DNA of 64,000 nucleotides from Elymus sibiricus (Eukaryota > Streptophyta > Magnoliopsida > Poales > Poaceae), in the NCBI GenBank assembly GCA_039707655.1, contig CM077676.1:187732936-187796935 (forward strand). The letters run 5' to 3'. A program made the position numbers and the translations under genes. Below the pieces are notes generated by a model. The model was given only the letters and a program-made list of their open reading frames with translations. It was not told the origin of the DNA and did not search any database. Positions within the stretch are counted from its first letter, which is position 1, and each line of letters starts with the position of its first letter. Shown here in pieces: positions 24,254-36,092 of the stretch.

Positions 24254-26107
24254 TGTTGGGGAACGTTGCATGGGAAACAAAAATTTTCCTACGCACACAC
24301 AAGATCTATCCATGGTGATGAGCATCTACGAGAGGGAGAGTGAATCTACATACCCTTGTAGATCGCTAAGCGGAAGCGTTTAAGAAACGCGGTTGATGTA
24401 GTCGAACGTCTCCGCGATCCAAATCGCAAGTCGTCCCTCGATCCGATCACGAACTAGCGCCGAACGGACGGCACCTCCGCGTTCAACACACGTACGGCTT
24501 GATGACGCCTTCACCTCCTCGATCCAGCGAGCGATGGTGAAGTAGTGGTTGAGTTCCAGCAGCACGACGGCGTGGTGATGGTGGTGAGGAACAATCTCTG
24601 CAGGGCTTCGCCAAGCGCTACGGAGATTATGACGGAAGAACTAGAGGGTTAGGGTTGCCGCACACGGCTTGGGGAAATCTTGATGTGTCCCGTGTGCTAG
24701 CCCTGCCCCTCTATTTATATGTTGAGCCTTGGGGTCTAAACTTGGAGTAAAAGCCTCCTCCAGGTCGGTTTTGCCCGCACAAGGTCGGTTTGGCCCGCAG
24801 GGAAAGAGTCCAACTCGGATCCCGGCCGAACCGTGCACAGCCGCGCACAAGCGGTAGTACCGCTCACAAGCGGTAGTACCGCTTGGGCGGTAGTACCGCT
24901 TCACACAAGCGGTAGTACCGCTCGGGCGGTAGTACCGCTTCACACAAGCGGTAGTACCGCTTACGCGGCAGCAAAACTACTTTTGCACTTTCCAATACCT
25001 CGTGGGCTTTTATCCCTTGGCCCATATAAAGTGTTGCTGCACCCGAACACTTCGGTAAACATCCGGAACCCCTTCCGGTGAACTTCGGAACTCTTCCGGA
25101 GATCAAAACACTATTATCACATATATCAATCTTTACCTCCGGACTATTCCGGAGATCCTCGTCATGTCCGGGATCTTATCCGAGACTTCCGAACAACTTT
25201 CGGTCACCAACATAATAACTCAATTATACTAATCGTCACCAAACGTTAAGTGTGTAGACCCTGCGGGTTCGAGAACTATGTAGACATGACCGAGACACCT
25301 CTACGGCCAATAACCAATAGTGGGACCTGGATGCCCATATTGGCTCCTACATATTCTACGAAGATCTTTATCGGTCGAACCTCTATGTCAAGGATTCAGT
25401 TAATCCCGTATACTTGTTCCCTTTGTTCTTCGGTATGTTACTTGCCCGAGATTCGATCGTCGGTATCTCTATACCTAGTTCAATCTCGTTACCGGCAAGT
25501 CTCTTTACTCGTTCCGTAATACAAGATCCTGTGGCTAACTCTTTAGTCACTTTGCTTGCAAGGCTCAATGTGATGTTGTATTACCGAGTGGGCCCTGAGA
25601 TACCTCTCCGTCACACGGAGTAACAAATCCCAGTCTTGATCCATGCCAACCCAACAGACACCCTCGGAGATACCTGTAGAGCACCTTTATAGTCACCCAG
25701 TTACGTTGCGACGTTTGATACACACAAGGTATTCCTCCGGTGTCAGTGAGTTGCATGATCTCATGGTCAAAGGAACAGATACTTGACATGCAGAAAACAA
25801 TAGCAATAAACTGACACGATCAAATGCTACGTTTACAGTTTGGGTCTTGTCCATCACATCATTCTCCTAATGATGTGATCCCGTTATCAAATGACATCTC
25901 ATGTCAATGGCTAGGAAACCTTAACCATCTTTGATCAACGAGCTAGTCAACTAGAGGCTTACTAGGGACACAGTGTTGTCTATGTACCCACACATGTATT
26001 TGAGTTTCCAATCAATACAATTATAGCATGGATAATAAACGATTATCATGAACAAGGAAATATAATAATAACCAATTTATTATTGCCTCTAGGGCATATT
26101 TCCAACA
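24254..26107 (-). repeat. Angela 3' LTR
   Basis: 1854 bp. TATA-like sequence (CATATAAATAG on the minus strand) lies at about 24712-24722, with the near-palindrome array at 24849-24965 upstream of it. Confidence 0.97.
24849..24965. repeat. array of AGCGGTAGTACCGCT near-palindromes (Angela 3' LTR)
   Basis: Five copies of a 15-bp unit with 7-bp arms around one central base (GCGGTAGTACCGC core), spaced 17-30 bp apart, located about 130 bp upstream of the TATA box in element orientation. The identical array in the 5' LTR is at 32018-32134. Confidence 0.9.
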
Positions 26108-26122
26108 GTCTCCCACTTGCAC
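26108..26122 (-). promoter_or_regulatory. Angela polypurine tract
   Basis: The minus strand reads GTGCAAGTGGGAGAC directly before the 3' LTR. Confidence 0.85.
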
Positions 26123-26157
26123 TAGAGTCAATAATCTAGTTCACATCACTATGTGAT

Positions 26158-27399
26158 TTACATTGTAATGAATCGAACACCCATGCAGTTCTGGTGTTGT
26201 TCATGTTTAGCCCTTGGAAGAGGTTTAGTCATCGGATCTGCAACATTTAGATCCGTGTGTACTTTGCAAATATTTATGTCGTCCTCCTTGATGTAATCGC
26301 GGATGGAATTGAAACGTCGTTTTATGTGTCTGGTCCTCTTGTGAAATCTTGGTTCCTTGGCTAGAGCAATGGCACCAGTGTTATCACAAAACAGAGTCAT
26401 TGGGTTAAGCGCACTAGGCACTACTCCAAGATCTGTCATGAACTCCTTCATCCAGACACCTTCCTTCGCCGCCTCCGAGGCAGCGATGTACTCCGCTTCG
26501 CATGTAGAATCTGCTACCACGCTTTGCTTGGAACTGCACCAGCTAACCGCACCCCCATTAAGAATAAATACGTATCCGGTTTGCGACTTAGAGTCATCCG
26601 GATCAGTGTCAAAGCTTGCATCGACGTAACCCTTTACGACGAGCTCTTGATCACCTCCATAAACGAGAAACATGTCCTTAGTCCTTTTCAGGTACTTCAG
26701 GATATTCTTGACCGCCGTCCAGTGTTCCATTCCTGGATCACCTTGAAACCTTCTGGCCATACTTATGGCAAGGCTGACATCGGGTCTTGTGCACAGCATT
26801 GCATACATGATAGAGCCTATGGCTGAAGCATAGGGGATGACACTCATCTTTTCTCTATCTTCTGCAGTCACTGGGCATTGAGTCTTACTCAACTTCACAC
26901 CTTGCAAAACAGGCAAGAACCCCTTCTTGGACTGATCCATTTTGAACTTCTTCAAAATCTTATCAAGGTATGTGCTTTGTGAAAGTCCTATTAAGCGTCT
27001 TGATCTATCTCTATAGATCTTGATGCCTAATATGAAAGCAGCTTCTCCTAGGTCCTTCATTGAAAAACTCTTGTTCAAATATTCCTTTACGCTTTCCAGC
27101 ATTTCTATATTGTTTCCAATCAGCAATATGTCATCCACATATAATATTAGAAACGCTATAGAGCTCCCACTCACTTTCTTGTAAATACAAGCTTCTCCGT
27201 AAACTTGTATAAACTCGAACGCTTTGATCACTTTATCAAAACGAAGATTCCAACTTCGAGATGCTTGCACCAGTCCATAAATGGATCGCTGGAGTTTGCA
27301 AACTTTGTCAGCATTCTCTGGATCGACAAAACCTTCTGGTTGCATCATATACAACTCTTCCTTAAGGAAACCGTTAAGGAACGCTGTTTTGACATCCAT
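26158..27399 (-). CDS. pol: Angela pol, 3' part: reverse transcriptase and RNase H
   Basis: 413 codons from MDVKTAFLNG to the stop at 26158. Catalytic YVDD is at residues 87-90 of this segment. The RNase H region is marked by GYVDASFD (Asp near residue 260) and DSTCEAEYIA (Glu near 301-303). The segment is in the -1 register relative to the upstream frame because of one extra T in a seven-T run (A-run at 27418-27424 on the plus strand). The segment therefore has no start of its own and would not be made as part of the polyprotein unless a ribosome shifted frame. Apart from this base the sequence is open and complete to its C-terminus. Confidence 0.93.
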   Translation of the reverse strand: MDVKTAFLNGFLKEELYMMQPEGFVDPENADKVCKLQRSIYGLVQASRSWNLRFDKVIKAFEFIQVYGEACIYKKVSGSSIAFLILYVDDILLIGNNIEMLESVKEYLNKSFSMKDLGEAAFILGIKIYRDRSRRLIGLSQSTYLDKILKKFKMDQSKKGFLPVLQGVKLSKTQCPVTAEDREKMSVIPYASAIGSIMYAMLCTRPDVSLAISMARRFQGDPGMEHWTAVKNILKYLKRTKDMFLVYGGDQELVVKGYVDASFDTDPDDSKSQTGYVFILNGGAVSWCSSKQSVVADSTCEAEYIAASEAAKEGVWMKEFMTDLGVVPSALNPMTLFCDNTGAIALAKEPRFHKRTRHIKRRFNSIRDYIKEDDINICKVHTDLNVADPMTKPLPRAKHEQHQNCMGVRFITM

Positions 27400-27415
27400 C
27401 TGCCAAATTTCATAA

Positions 27416-30142
27416 TCAAAAAAAGGCAGCTATTGCTAACATGATTCTGACGGACTTAAGCATCGCTACGGGTGAGAAGGTCTCATCGTAGTCAACTCCT
27501 TGAACTTGTGAAAAACCCTTTGCCACAAGTCGAGCTTTATAGACGGTGACATTACCGTCCGCGTCCGTCTTCCTCTTAAAGATCCATTTGTTCTGAATGG
27601 CCTTACGCCCTTCAGGTAATACTTCCAAAGTCCATACTTTGTTTTCATACATGGATCCCATCTCGGATTTCATGGCCTCTAACCACTTCTCGGAATCCGG
27701 GCTCATCATCGCTTCTCCATAGCTCGTAGGTTCATCGTTGTTTAACAACATGACCTCTAAGACAGGGTTGCCGTACCACTCAGGAGCAGTACGCGTCCTT
27801 GTCGACCTACGAGGTTCGATAGCAACTTGATCCAAAGCTTCATGATCATCATCATTAACTTCCTCTTCAGCTAATGTAGGCTCCACAGAAACAACTTTCT
27901 GCGCTGCGCTACTCTCAGGTTGAAGTAAAGGTTCAACAACCTCATCAAGTTCTATCTTCCTCCCACTCAATTCTTTCGAGAGAAACTCTTTCTCAAGAAA
28001 TGTTCCGTTTTTAGCGACAAACACTTTGCCCTCGGATCTGAGGTAGAAGGTATACCCAATTGTCTCTTTTGGGTATCCTATGAAGACGCATTTCTCCGCT
28101 TTGGGTTCCAGCTTTTTAGGCTGAAGCTTTTTGACATAAGCATCACATCCCCAAACTTTAAGAAACGACAGCTTTGGCTTCTTGTCAAACCAAAGTTCAT
28201 ATGGCGTTGTCTCAACGGATTTCGATGGTGCCCTATTTAAAGTGAATGCAGCTGTCTCTAATGCATAACCCCAAAACGATAGTGGCAAATCGGCAAGAGA
28301 CATCATAGATCGCACCATATCCAATAAAGTTCGATTACGACGTTCGGACACACCATTACGCTGTGGTGTTCCAGGTGGTGTCAATTGTGAAACAATTCCA
28401 CACTGTCTTAAGTGGCTGCCAAACTCATAACTCGGATATTCTCCTCCTCGATCAGATCGTAGGAATTTAATCTTCTTGTTACGATGATTCTCAACTTCAC
28501 TCTGAAATTGTTTGAACTTTTCAAATGTTTCAGACTTATGTTTCATTAAGTAAATATACCCATATCTACTTAAGTCATCAGTGAAGGTGAGAAAGTAACG
28601 ATAACCACCGCGCGCCTCAATACTCATCGGACCGCACACATCAGTATGTATGATTTCCAATAAGTCACTTGCCCGTTCCATTGTTCCAGAGAACGGCGTT
28701 TTAGTCATCTTGCCCATGAGGCATGGCTCACATGTGTCAAGTGATTCAAAGTCAAGTGACTCCAAAAGTCCATCAGCATGGAGCTTCTTCATGCGTTTTA
28801 CGCCAATATGACCTAAACGGCAGTGCCACAAGAAAGTGGTATTATCATTATCAATTCTATATCTTTTGGCATCAATGTTATGAACATGTGTATCATTACT
28901 ATCGAGATTCAACAAGAATAAACCCCTCACATTGGGTGCATGACCATAAAAGATATTACTCATATAAATAGAACAACCATTATTCTCTGATTTAAATGAG
29001 TAACCGTCTCGCAATAAACAAGATCCAGATATAATGTTCATGCTTAACGCAGGCACCAAATAACACTTATTTAGGTTCATCACTAATCCCGACGGTAATC
29101 GAAGAGCGAGCGTGCCGACGGCGATCACATCAACCTTGGAACCATTTCCCACGCGCATCGTCACTTCGTCCTTTGCCAGCCTCCGTCTATTCCGCAGTTC
29201 CTGTTTTGAGTTGCAAATATGAGCAACCGCACCGGTATCAAATACCCAGGCACTACAACGAGAGTTGGTAAGGTACACATCAATAACATGTATATCATAT
29301 ATACCTTGTTTGTTGTTGGCCGCCTTCTTGTCAGCCAAATACTTGGGGCAATTCCGCTTCCAGTGTCCAGTTCCCTTGCAATGAAAACACACAGTTTCTG
29401 GTTTGGGTCCAGCCTTGGGTTTCTTCACGAGAGGAGCAACTGCTTTGCCACTCTTCTTGGAGTTACCCTTCTTACCCTTGCCATTTTTCTTGAAACTAGT
29501 GGTTTTATTGACCATCAACACTTGATGCTCCTTCTGAATTTCAGACTCAGCGGCTTTCAGCATCGCAAACAGCTCGGCGACTGACTTGTTCATCCCGTGC
29601 ATGTTATAGTTCAACACGAAGCTCTTGTAGCTAGGTGGCAATGATTGAAGAACTCTGTCAGTGATAGCCTCTGGCGGAAGGGGCATCCCTAACTCAGCCA
29701 GACGGGTGGAGTACCCAGGCATTCTGAGCACGTGATCACTGATAGACCCGTTCTCCTCCATCTTGCAAGCATAGAACTTATCGGAGATCTCATATCTCTC
29801 GATCCGGGCATTCTTCTGAAAGATAAACTTCAACTCCTGGAACATCTCATATGCTCCATGACGTTCAAAACGTCTTTGAAGTCCCGGTTCTAAGCCATAC
29901 AACATTGCACATTGAACTATTGAGTAATCATCAGAACGAGCCTGCCAGGCGTTCACAACGTCTAGAGACTCAACTGGAGCGGGTGGATCACTAAGCGGTG
30001 CATCAAGGACATAAGCCTTCTGGGAAGCCGTAAGGATAATCCTTAGATTACGGGCCCAGTCCACAAAGTTACTTCCATCATCTTTCAACTTAGCTTTCTC
30101 TAGGAACGCATTAAAATTCAGGGGTGCTACTGCGCGAGCCAT
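27416..30142 (-). CDS. gag-pol: Angela gag-protease-integrase and start of RT
   Basis: 908 codons. Residues 1-240 are copia gag (UBN2-like). CCHC knuckle: C252, C255, H260, C265. Protease active site DTGA at 302-305. Integrase zinc finger H440, H445, C471, C474. Integrase catalytic triad D501, D564 and E600, with the 35-residue spacing of D,D35E enzymes. The RT begins near residue 800 (W..A...E, NKWIFKRK). The frame ends at TGA 27418-27416 just after IAAFF, where family members continue into RT; one T too many in the run encoding Phe-Phe causes the stop. All visible catalytic residues are intact. The ATG at 30142 fits gag start usage in this family. Confidence 0.95.
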   Translation of the reverse strand: MARAVAPLNFNAFLEKAKLKDDGSNFVDWARNLRIILTASQKAYVLDAPLSDPPAPVESLDVVNAWQARSDDYSIVQCAMLYGLEPGLQRRFERHGAYEMFQELKFIFQKNARIERYEISDKFYACKMEENGSISDHVLRMPGYSTRLAELGMPLPPEAITDRVLQSLPPSYKSFVLNYNMHGMNKSVAELFAMLKAAESEIQKEHQVLMVNKTTSFKKNGKGKKGNSKKSGKAVAPLVKKPKAGPKPETVCFHCKGTGHWKRNCPKYLADKKAANNKQGIYDIHVIDVYLTNSRCSAWVFDTGAVAHICNSKQELRNRRRLAKDEVTMRVGNGSKVDVIAVGTLALRLPSGLVMNLNKCYLVPALSMNIISGSCLLRDGYSFKSENNGCSIYMSNIFYGHAPNVRGLFLLNLDSNDTHVHNIDAKRYRIDNDNTTFLWHCRLGHIGVKRMKKLHADGLLESLDFESLDTCEPCLMGKMTKTPFSGTMERASDLLEIIHTDVCGPMSIEARGGYRYFLTFTDDLSRYGYIYLMKHKSETFEKFKQFQSEVENHRNKKIKFLRSDRGGEYPSYEFGSHLRQCGIVSQLTPPGTPQRNGVSERRNRTLLDMVRSMMSLADLPLSFWGYALETAAFTLNRAPSKSVETTPYELWFDKKPKLSFLKVWGCDAYVKKLQPKKLEPKAEKCVFIGYPKETIGYTFYLRSEGKVFVAKNGTFLEKEFLSKELSGRKIELDEVVEPLLQPESSAAQKVVSVEPTLAEEEVNDDDHEALDQVAIEPRRSTRTRTAPEWYGNPVLEVMLLNNDEPTSYGEAMMSPDSEKWLEAMKSEMGSMYENKVWTLEVLPEGRKAIQNKWIFKRKTDADGNVTVYKARLVAKGFSQVQGVDYDETFSPVAMLKSVRIMLAIAAFF

Positions 30143-31404
30143 GATCTACAACATAAATATAGCAAAGACAACTTAGACTATTGTTCTTGATAATGAGTTT
30201 AGTTAATCATATTACTTAAAAACTCCCACTCAAATTGACATCCCTCCGGTCATTCGAGTGTAACATGATCCAATTCCACCAACTCAAGTCCGATCATCAC
30301 GTGAGTTGAGGTGGTTTCAATGGTGAACATCTTCATGTTGATCATATCTACTATATGACTCATGTTCGACCTTTCGGTCTCTTGTGTTCCGAGGCCATGT
30401 CTGTACATGCTAGGCTCGTCAAGTTTAACCCGAGTGTTCCGCACGTGCAACATGGCTTACACCCGTTGTATGCGAACGTAGAGTCTATCACACCCGATCA
30501 TCACGGCGTGTCTCGAAACGACGAACTTTCGCAACGGTGCACACTTGGGGAGAACACAATTTATCTTGAAATTTAAGTGAGGGATCACCTTATAATGCTA
30601 CCGTCGTCCTAAGCAAAATAAGATGCATAAAAGGATTAACATCACATGCAAATCATAAGTGACATGATATGGCCATGAACTTGTGCTTTTGATCTCCATC
30701 TCCAAAGCACCGGCATGATCTCCATCGTCACCGGCATGACACCATGATCTCCATCATCTTGATCTCCATCAACGTGTCGCCATAAGGTTGTCGCGCCGAC
30801 TGTTGCTTCCACGACTATTGCTAACGTTTAGCGATAAAGTAAAGCATTACATAGCGCTTAATGATTGACACGCAGGTCATACAATAATTAAAGACAACTC
30901 TATGGCTCCTGCCAGTTGCCGTACTCATCGACATGCAAGTCGTGATATTCTATACAAAACATGATCATCTCATACATCACATATATCTCATCATGTAATT
31001 GGCCATATCATATCACATCATACCCTGCAAAAACAAGTTAGACGTCCTCTAATTGTTGTTGCAAATTTTACGTGGCTGCTACGGGTTTGCAAGAACCGTT
31101 CTTACCTACGCAAAACCACAACGTGGTGTAGTGATTGCTTTTTGATCTTCTAAAAGAACCCTCTTCATTGAAATCGATTCAACTAAAGTGAGAGAGACAG
31201 ACACCCGCTAGCCATCTTTATGCAACGAAGTTACATGTTAGTTGAAGGAACCTGTCTCGCGTAAGTGTACGCGTAATGTCGGTCCGGGCCGCTTCATCTC
31301 ACAGTACCGCCGAATCAAATATCAACTAGTAACGGCAAGCAATATGTATACAACCACGCCCACAACTCGTTTGTGTTCTACTCGAGATCTCATCTACGCA
31401 TAGA
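30143..31404 (-). other. Angela 5' leader
   Basis: About 1.26 kb between PBS and the gag ATG, without a credible coding frame. Such long leaders are normal in BARE1/Angela elements, where packaging and dimerisation signals are expected. I can point to no specific motif. Confidence 0.8.
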
Positions 31405-31421
31405 CCTGGCTCATGATGCCA
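31405..31421 (-). promoter_or_regulatory. Angela primer binding site
   Basis: The minus strand reads TGGCATCATGAGCCAGG one base after the 5' LTR. It resembles the initiator-Met tRNA complement TGGTATCAGAGCC with two differences. Confidence 0.8.
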
Positions 31422-31422
31422 C

Positions 31423-33276
31423 TGTTGGGGAACGTTGCATGGGAAACAAAAAATTTCCTACGCACACACAAGATCTATCCATGGTGATGAGCATCTACGA
31501 GAGGGAGAGTGAATCTACATACCCTTGTAGATCGCTAAGCGGAAGCGTTTAAGAAACGCGGTTGATGTAGTCGAACGTCTCCGCGATCCAAATCGCAAGT
31601 CGTCCCTCGATCCGATCACGAACTAGCGCCGAACGGACGGCACCTCCGCGTTCAACACACGTACGGCTTGATGACGCCTTCACCTCCTCGATCCAGCGAG
31701 CGATGGTGAAGTAGTGGTTGAGTTCCAGCAGCACGACGGCGTGGTGATGGTGGTGAGGAACAATCTCTGCAGGGCTTCGCCAAGCGCTACGGAGATTATG
31801 ACGGAAGAACTAGAGGGTTAGGGTTGCCGCACACGGCTTGGGGAAATCTTGATGTGTCCCGTGTGCTAGCCCTGCCCCTCTATTTATATGTTGAGCCTTG
31901 GGGTCTAAACTTGGAGTAAAAGCCTCCTCCAGGTCGGTTTTGCCCGCACAAGGTCGGTTTGGCCCGCAGGGAAAGAGTCCAACTCGGATCCCGGCCGAAC
32001 CGTGCACAGCCGCGCACAAGCGGTAGTACCGCTCACAAGCGGTAGTACCGCTTGGGCGGTAGTACCGCTTCACACAAGCGGTAGTACCGCTCGGGCGGTA
32101 GTACCGCTTCACACAAGCGGTAGTACCGCTTACGCGGCAGCAAAACTACTTTTGCACTTTCCAATACCTCGTGGGCTTTTATCCCTTGGCCCATATAAAG
32201 TGTTGCTGCACCCGAACACTTCGGTAAACATCCGGAACCCCTTCCGGTGAACTTCGGAACTCTTCCGGAGATCAAAACACTATTATCACATATATCAATC
32301 TTTACCTCCGGACTATTCCGGAGATCCTCGTCATGTCCGGGATCTTATCCGAGACTTCCGAACAACTTTCGGTCACCAACATAATAACTCAATTATACTA
32401 ATCATCACCAAACGTTAAGTGTGTAGACCCTGCGGGTTCGAGAACTATGTAGACATGACCGAGACACCTCTACGGCCAATAACCAATAGCGGGACCTGGA
32501 TGCCCATATTGGCTCCTACATATTCTACGAAGATCTTTATCGGTCGAACCTCTATGTCAAGGATTCAGTTAATCCCGTATACTTGTTCCCTTTGTTCTTC
32601 GGTATGTTACTTGCCCGAGATTCGATCGTCGGTATCTCTATACCTAGTTCAATCTCGTTACCGGCAAGTCTCTTTACTCGTTCCGTAATACAAGATCCTG
32701 TGGCTAACTCTTTAGTCACTTTGCTTGCAAGGCTCAATGTGATGTTGTATTACCGAGTGGGCCCTGAGATACCTCTCCGTCACACGGAGTAACAAATCCC
32801 AGTCTTGATCCATGCCAACCCAACAGACACCCTCGGAGATACCTGTAGAGCACCTTTATAGTCACCCAGTTACGTTGCGACGTTTGATACACACAAGGTA
32901 TTCCTCCGGTGTCAGTGAGTTGCATGATCTCATGGTCAAAGGAACAGATACTTGACATGCAGAAAACAATAGCAATAAACTGACACGATCAAATGCTACG
33001 TTTACAGTTTGGGTCTTGTCCATCACATCATTCTCCTAATGATGTGATCCCGTTATCAAATGACATCTCATGTCAATGGCTAGGAAACCTTAACCATCTT
33101 TGATCAACGAGCTAGTCAACTAGAGGCTTACTAGGGACACAGTGTTGTCTATGTACCCACACATGTATTTGAGTTTCCAATCAATACAATTATAGCATGG
33201 ATAATAAACGATTATCATGAACAAGGAAATATAATAATAACCAATTTATTATTGCCTCTAGGGCATATTTCCAACA
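31423..33276 (-). repeat. Angela 5' LTR
   Basis: 1854 bp at an exact offset of 7169 from the 3' LTR, with no indels and about three substitutions seen. Confidence 0.97.
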
Positions 33277-33281
33277 AACCG

Positions 33282-34760
33282 TGCACAGTCAGCATGTTGA
33301 CCACGGTCAATGTGGTCAACTGGGGCCGCGGGGCCCACAGGCAGTGACCCAGGTGGACCCCAGGCCTCACCACATCAGCAGCCGGCGCCGGAGTTGCTCC
33401 GGCAAGCCGCGAACGCGGCAGAGCGGCTCGGGAGGCACCAGATTTTCGCCACATAGGGCCAAATCGAGCGTGAGGGGTCGCGTTCGAACGAGAAGAGTGC
33501 CCCGCATCAAATGGCGGTGGTGGCGTCACCAGAGATGCGCCAATGCAACGACGGCGAGCTCGCGCACGGCGGTCGGAGTTCGGGCAAACGCGAAAACGGC
33601 GACGCGCGATGCAAACGAGTAAATGGACTACCCAGGTGGCAGCAGCAGCTCACCAGGAGCGCGTTGGTGCTACTGGCTTGAGCAGCGCGGCACAGGGAGC
33701 ACGAAGCTCGCGGCCATGGCGGCGGCCAGAGCTCGGCGATGAAGGAAGCTAGCTACGGGGCGACATCGAGCGAAGCACAGGCGGAGGAGGCTCGCAGCTC
33801 ACCTAGCAGGCACACGGAGGCCTCTCGGGGAAACAGGAGCGCGGGGGAGGAGCGAATCGGCCGCGGTGGACGGCGGTGCCCGACGGGAAGGTGGGCTCGA
33901 TGCCGACGACATGGGGCCTCCCTGGCTCCAGCTGACGGCACCAGGCGAAGAGGAGGAGGCCGGCGGAGCCTATGGACAAGGCCGGCGAGCGTGGGGACGC
34001 CGGTGGCGGCGTGACCGGAGCGGCGCGGCGACGGCAGCGCTCGGGAGAGAGGGGGAAGAGCGAGCGAGCGCTGGAGAGGGGAGGAGGAGGGGCGAGAGCA
34101 TCCAGGGGGGAGCAGGTGAGGCGGCCTTATCCTCCCAGAGGCCGCTGTGGCGTCACGCGTCGAGGAGCGGCGGTGGAGGCAAGCTCCGGCCATGGCGCGG
34201 GCGACACCAAGGTGGGAGCAGGTAGGGGAGGAGGTAAGTGGGCTGGGCCGGCTGTGGCTACGGTCCAGAGGCCAGGTAAGGCTTTTCCTTTTTCCAGTTT
34301 TTTCTGTTTTCTCTTTTAATTAAAAACAGAAGCTTTATAGGAAAAATTAGAGCTGTCAAAACACTTTTGAAAAATGTGGAACTGGGCCACATAAATACTT
34401 TGTCATTTTTTTGGCTCTGCCACAAAAAGTTTGGGGAGCAACTGAATTCATTTGAATATTTCACAAATGAAATAGCGTTTTAAGATGCTAAAAAAGCACT
34501 GAATTAATTGCTTCTGTCCATCTTAGCACTGAGGTGATTTTGTTTTCCTTAACAAATATTAGTTAGGGAATATTTGCTAAAAGATGAACTATTTTGCAGC
34601 AATTTTTGTGCAACTTCAAATTTCACTTGCAAATTGAATTTGAATTCAGTGGTGGAATTTGAAATGAGATATGAACCAATGATGATCAAGCACTGTAAAT
34701 CAAGATGACTTGGCACTGATCATAAGGGATTACTGTAGCTCATTTCTTAGGGGTGTTACA
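33282..34760 (-). repeat. 3' LTR of gag-only gypsy element, proximal segment
   Basis: Continuation of 21512-24253 after removal of Angela and one target copy. Aligns with 39474-40937. Contains a GC-rich block (about 33290-34250) with long but unsupported open frames. Confidence 0.9.
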
Positions 34761-34871
34761 ATTCTCCTCCTCTAAAAGAAATTCTCGTCCCGAGAATTTA
34801 GGGGTAGAAGAGAAAAGGTCAGGGAATTCCCGGAAGTTCTTCTGGGAAAACATCTGGGAAGCCGCGAATGA
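34761..34871 (-). other. remnant of pol C-terminus and polypurine tract
   Basis: The minus strand runs from the truncated protease into sequence ending CTCGGGACGAGAATTTC and the purine tract AGAGGAGGAGAATTG next to the LTR. This resembles the last codons of a chromovirus pol (…SRDE…), indicating that most of pol was deleted between 34871 and this end piece. Confidence 0.5.
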
Positions 34872-36092
34872 CTAGAACGTTTTCGATTCCTCAAATTTAA
34901 TGCCATGCATGTATGCAAAATCTTTTGGCATGAATGAGTACGATGCTCCCGAATCAAATAAAACAGAAGCTAATGCTGAATTAACAAGAGGAGTACCCTT
35001 CACAGTAGCAGGCTGGGCTTGAGCTTTATTCAGATCAACATAGTAAGCTTGACCTCGACCAAAAGAAGGTCTGGCATTGTTGTTGCGGGGCTGGTTGTTA
35101 CCGCGGCCATTACCACGACCAGCAGAGGGAAGTGCAAGTTGATTCTGATCCTGAGGGCATTCTCTGGCGGGGTGACCTGGACAGCCACACTTGAAGCAGA
35201 GCCCATCATTGGGACGGGGAGCAGGAGCTCGAAGCAGTGGAGCCTGAGGTCTTGGCTGCCCCAGCGGTGGAGGAGGCAGACGAGGTGCAACATAAGACGG
35301 CATTGGGGCAGGTTCATCTGGATGGTACATGCTGTGAGGAATCCATATGCGGCGCTTCTGCGAGGACGAGCCCGAAGATGAGCCCTCATCACGGGTGTGC
35401 TTGAGTGTGTCCTTGTGTTCCTTCAGACCAGTCTCAACCTGAATGGCCTTGTTCACCAGGGTGGCGAAGTCGGCGAAGTCTTGGACAAGGAGTGCAAGCT
35501 TGATATCAGGGTTGATCCCTTCATGGAACTTCTCCGGTCTGCAAGCATTAGTAGCAATATCCTCTTCAGCATAGCGAGATAGTTCAAGAAACTCCCGATG
35601 ATAGACCTCCACAGTCTTGTTGCCCTGGGTAAGGTTACGGAACTCACGCTTCTTCCGGTCCATAATTCCTTGCGGAATGTAACGGGCACGGAAAGCAGCT
35701 TGGAATTCCACCCAAGTGATGATGGTTCCAGCAGCTAGGGTATGCCTGTGACTGTCCCACCATTGAGCTACGGGACCCTTCAGAAAGTAGGATGCAAACG
35801 TGACATAGCTGTCAGGGGCAACATTGGCTGACTCCATCTCATAAGTGATATCGCGGAGCCATTCATCAGCGTCGAGCGGCTGAACTGAGTTGCGGAAGAC
35901 AGCTGGGTTGAGGCGCACGAACTCTTGCAAGGTTATCGGGGCTGGTTGTTGGTTAGCATTAGGACGAGGAAACTGATCCATAAGCCCTTGCATGAACTGG
36001 TGGTGCATTTCAAATTGTTGCATCATTGCAGCCATATAGTCGGGCGGTGGTGGATTGTTGGCACCACTGTCACGACCTGCGGGTCTAACCAT
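34872..36092 (-). pseudogene. gag: chromovirus-like gag with truncated protease
   Basis: The frame is open without interruption; the likely start is ATG 36092 (MVRPAGRDSG), although it extends upstream to 36215. About 406 codons. A retrotransposon gag domain lies at about residues 60-230 (ADEWLRDITYEME, VAQWWDS, FRARYIP, MDRKKREFRNLTQG). An Arg/Pro-rich linker follows, then a CCHC knuckle CFKCGCPGHPARECP, and the first part of an aspartic protease with LFDSGAS. The frame then ends at FEESKTF. Family members continue through protease into RT and integrase, all missing here. Gag itself looks intact and could assemble particles; the protease is too short to fold. Confidence 0.85.

Larger units (their letters stand above)
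24254..33276 (-). mobile_element. Angela/BARE1-type Ty1/copia retrotransposon, complete
   Basis: 9023 bp in minus orientation with a perfect 5-bp duplication AACCG (24249-24253 and 33277-33281). Both LTRs are exactly 1854 bp, run TGTTGGAAATATGCCC...GTTCCCCAACA in element orientation, and differ by eye at only about three positions (near 24279/31448, 25225/32394 and 25320/32489). PBS, gag-pol and PPT are all present. This is a very recent insertion, the youngest layer of the nest. Confidence 0.97.

Noticed and set aside
24849..24965. Five 15-bp palindromes resembling CRISPR repeats
   Set aside because: Duplicated exactly in both Angela LTRs; LTR regulatory repeats.
33281..34225. Long Arg/Gly/Ala-rich open frames in GC-rich DNA
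   Set aside because: They lie in the GC-rich block of the 4.2 kb LTR; frames are open on both strands, and the equivalent block at 39475-40240 differs by indels that would break any protein.
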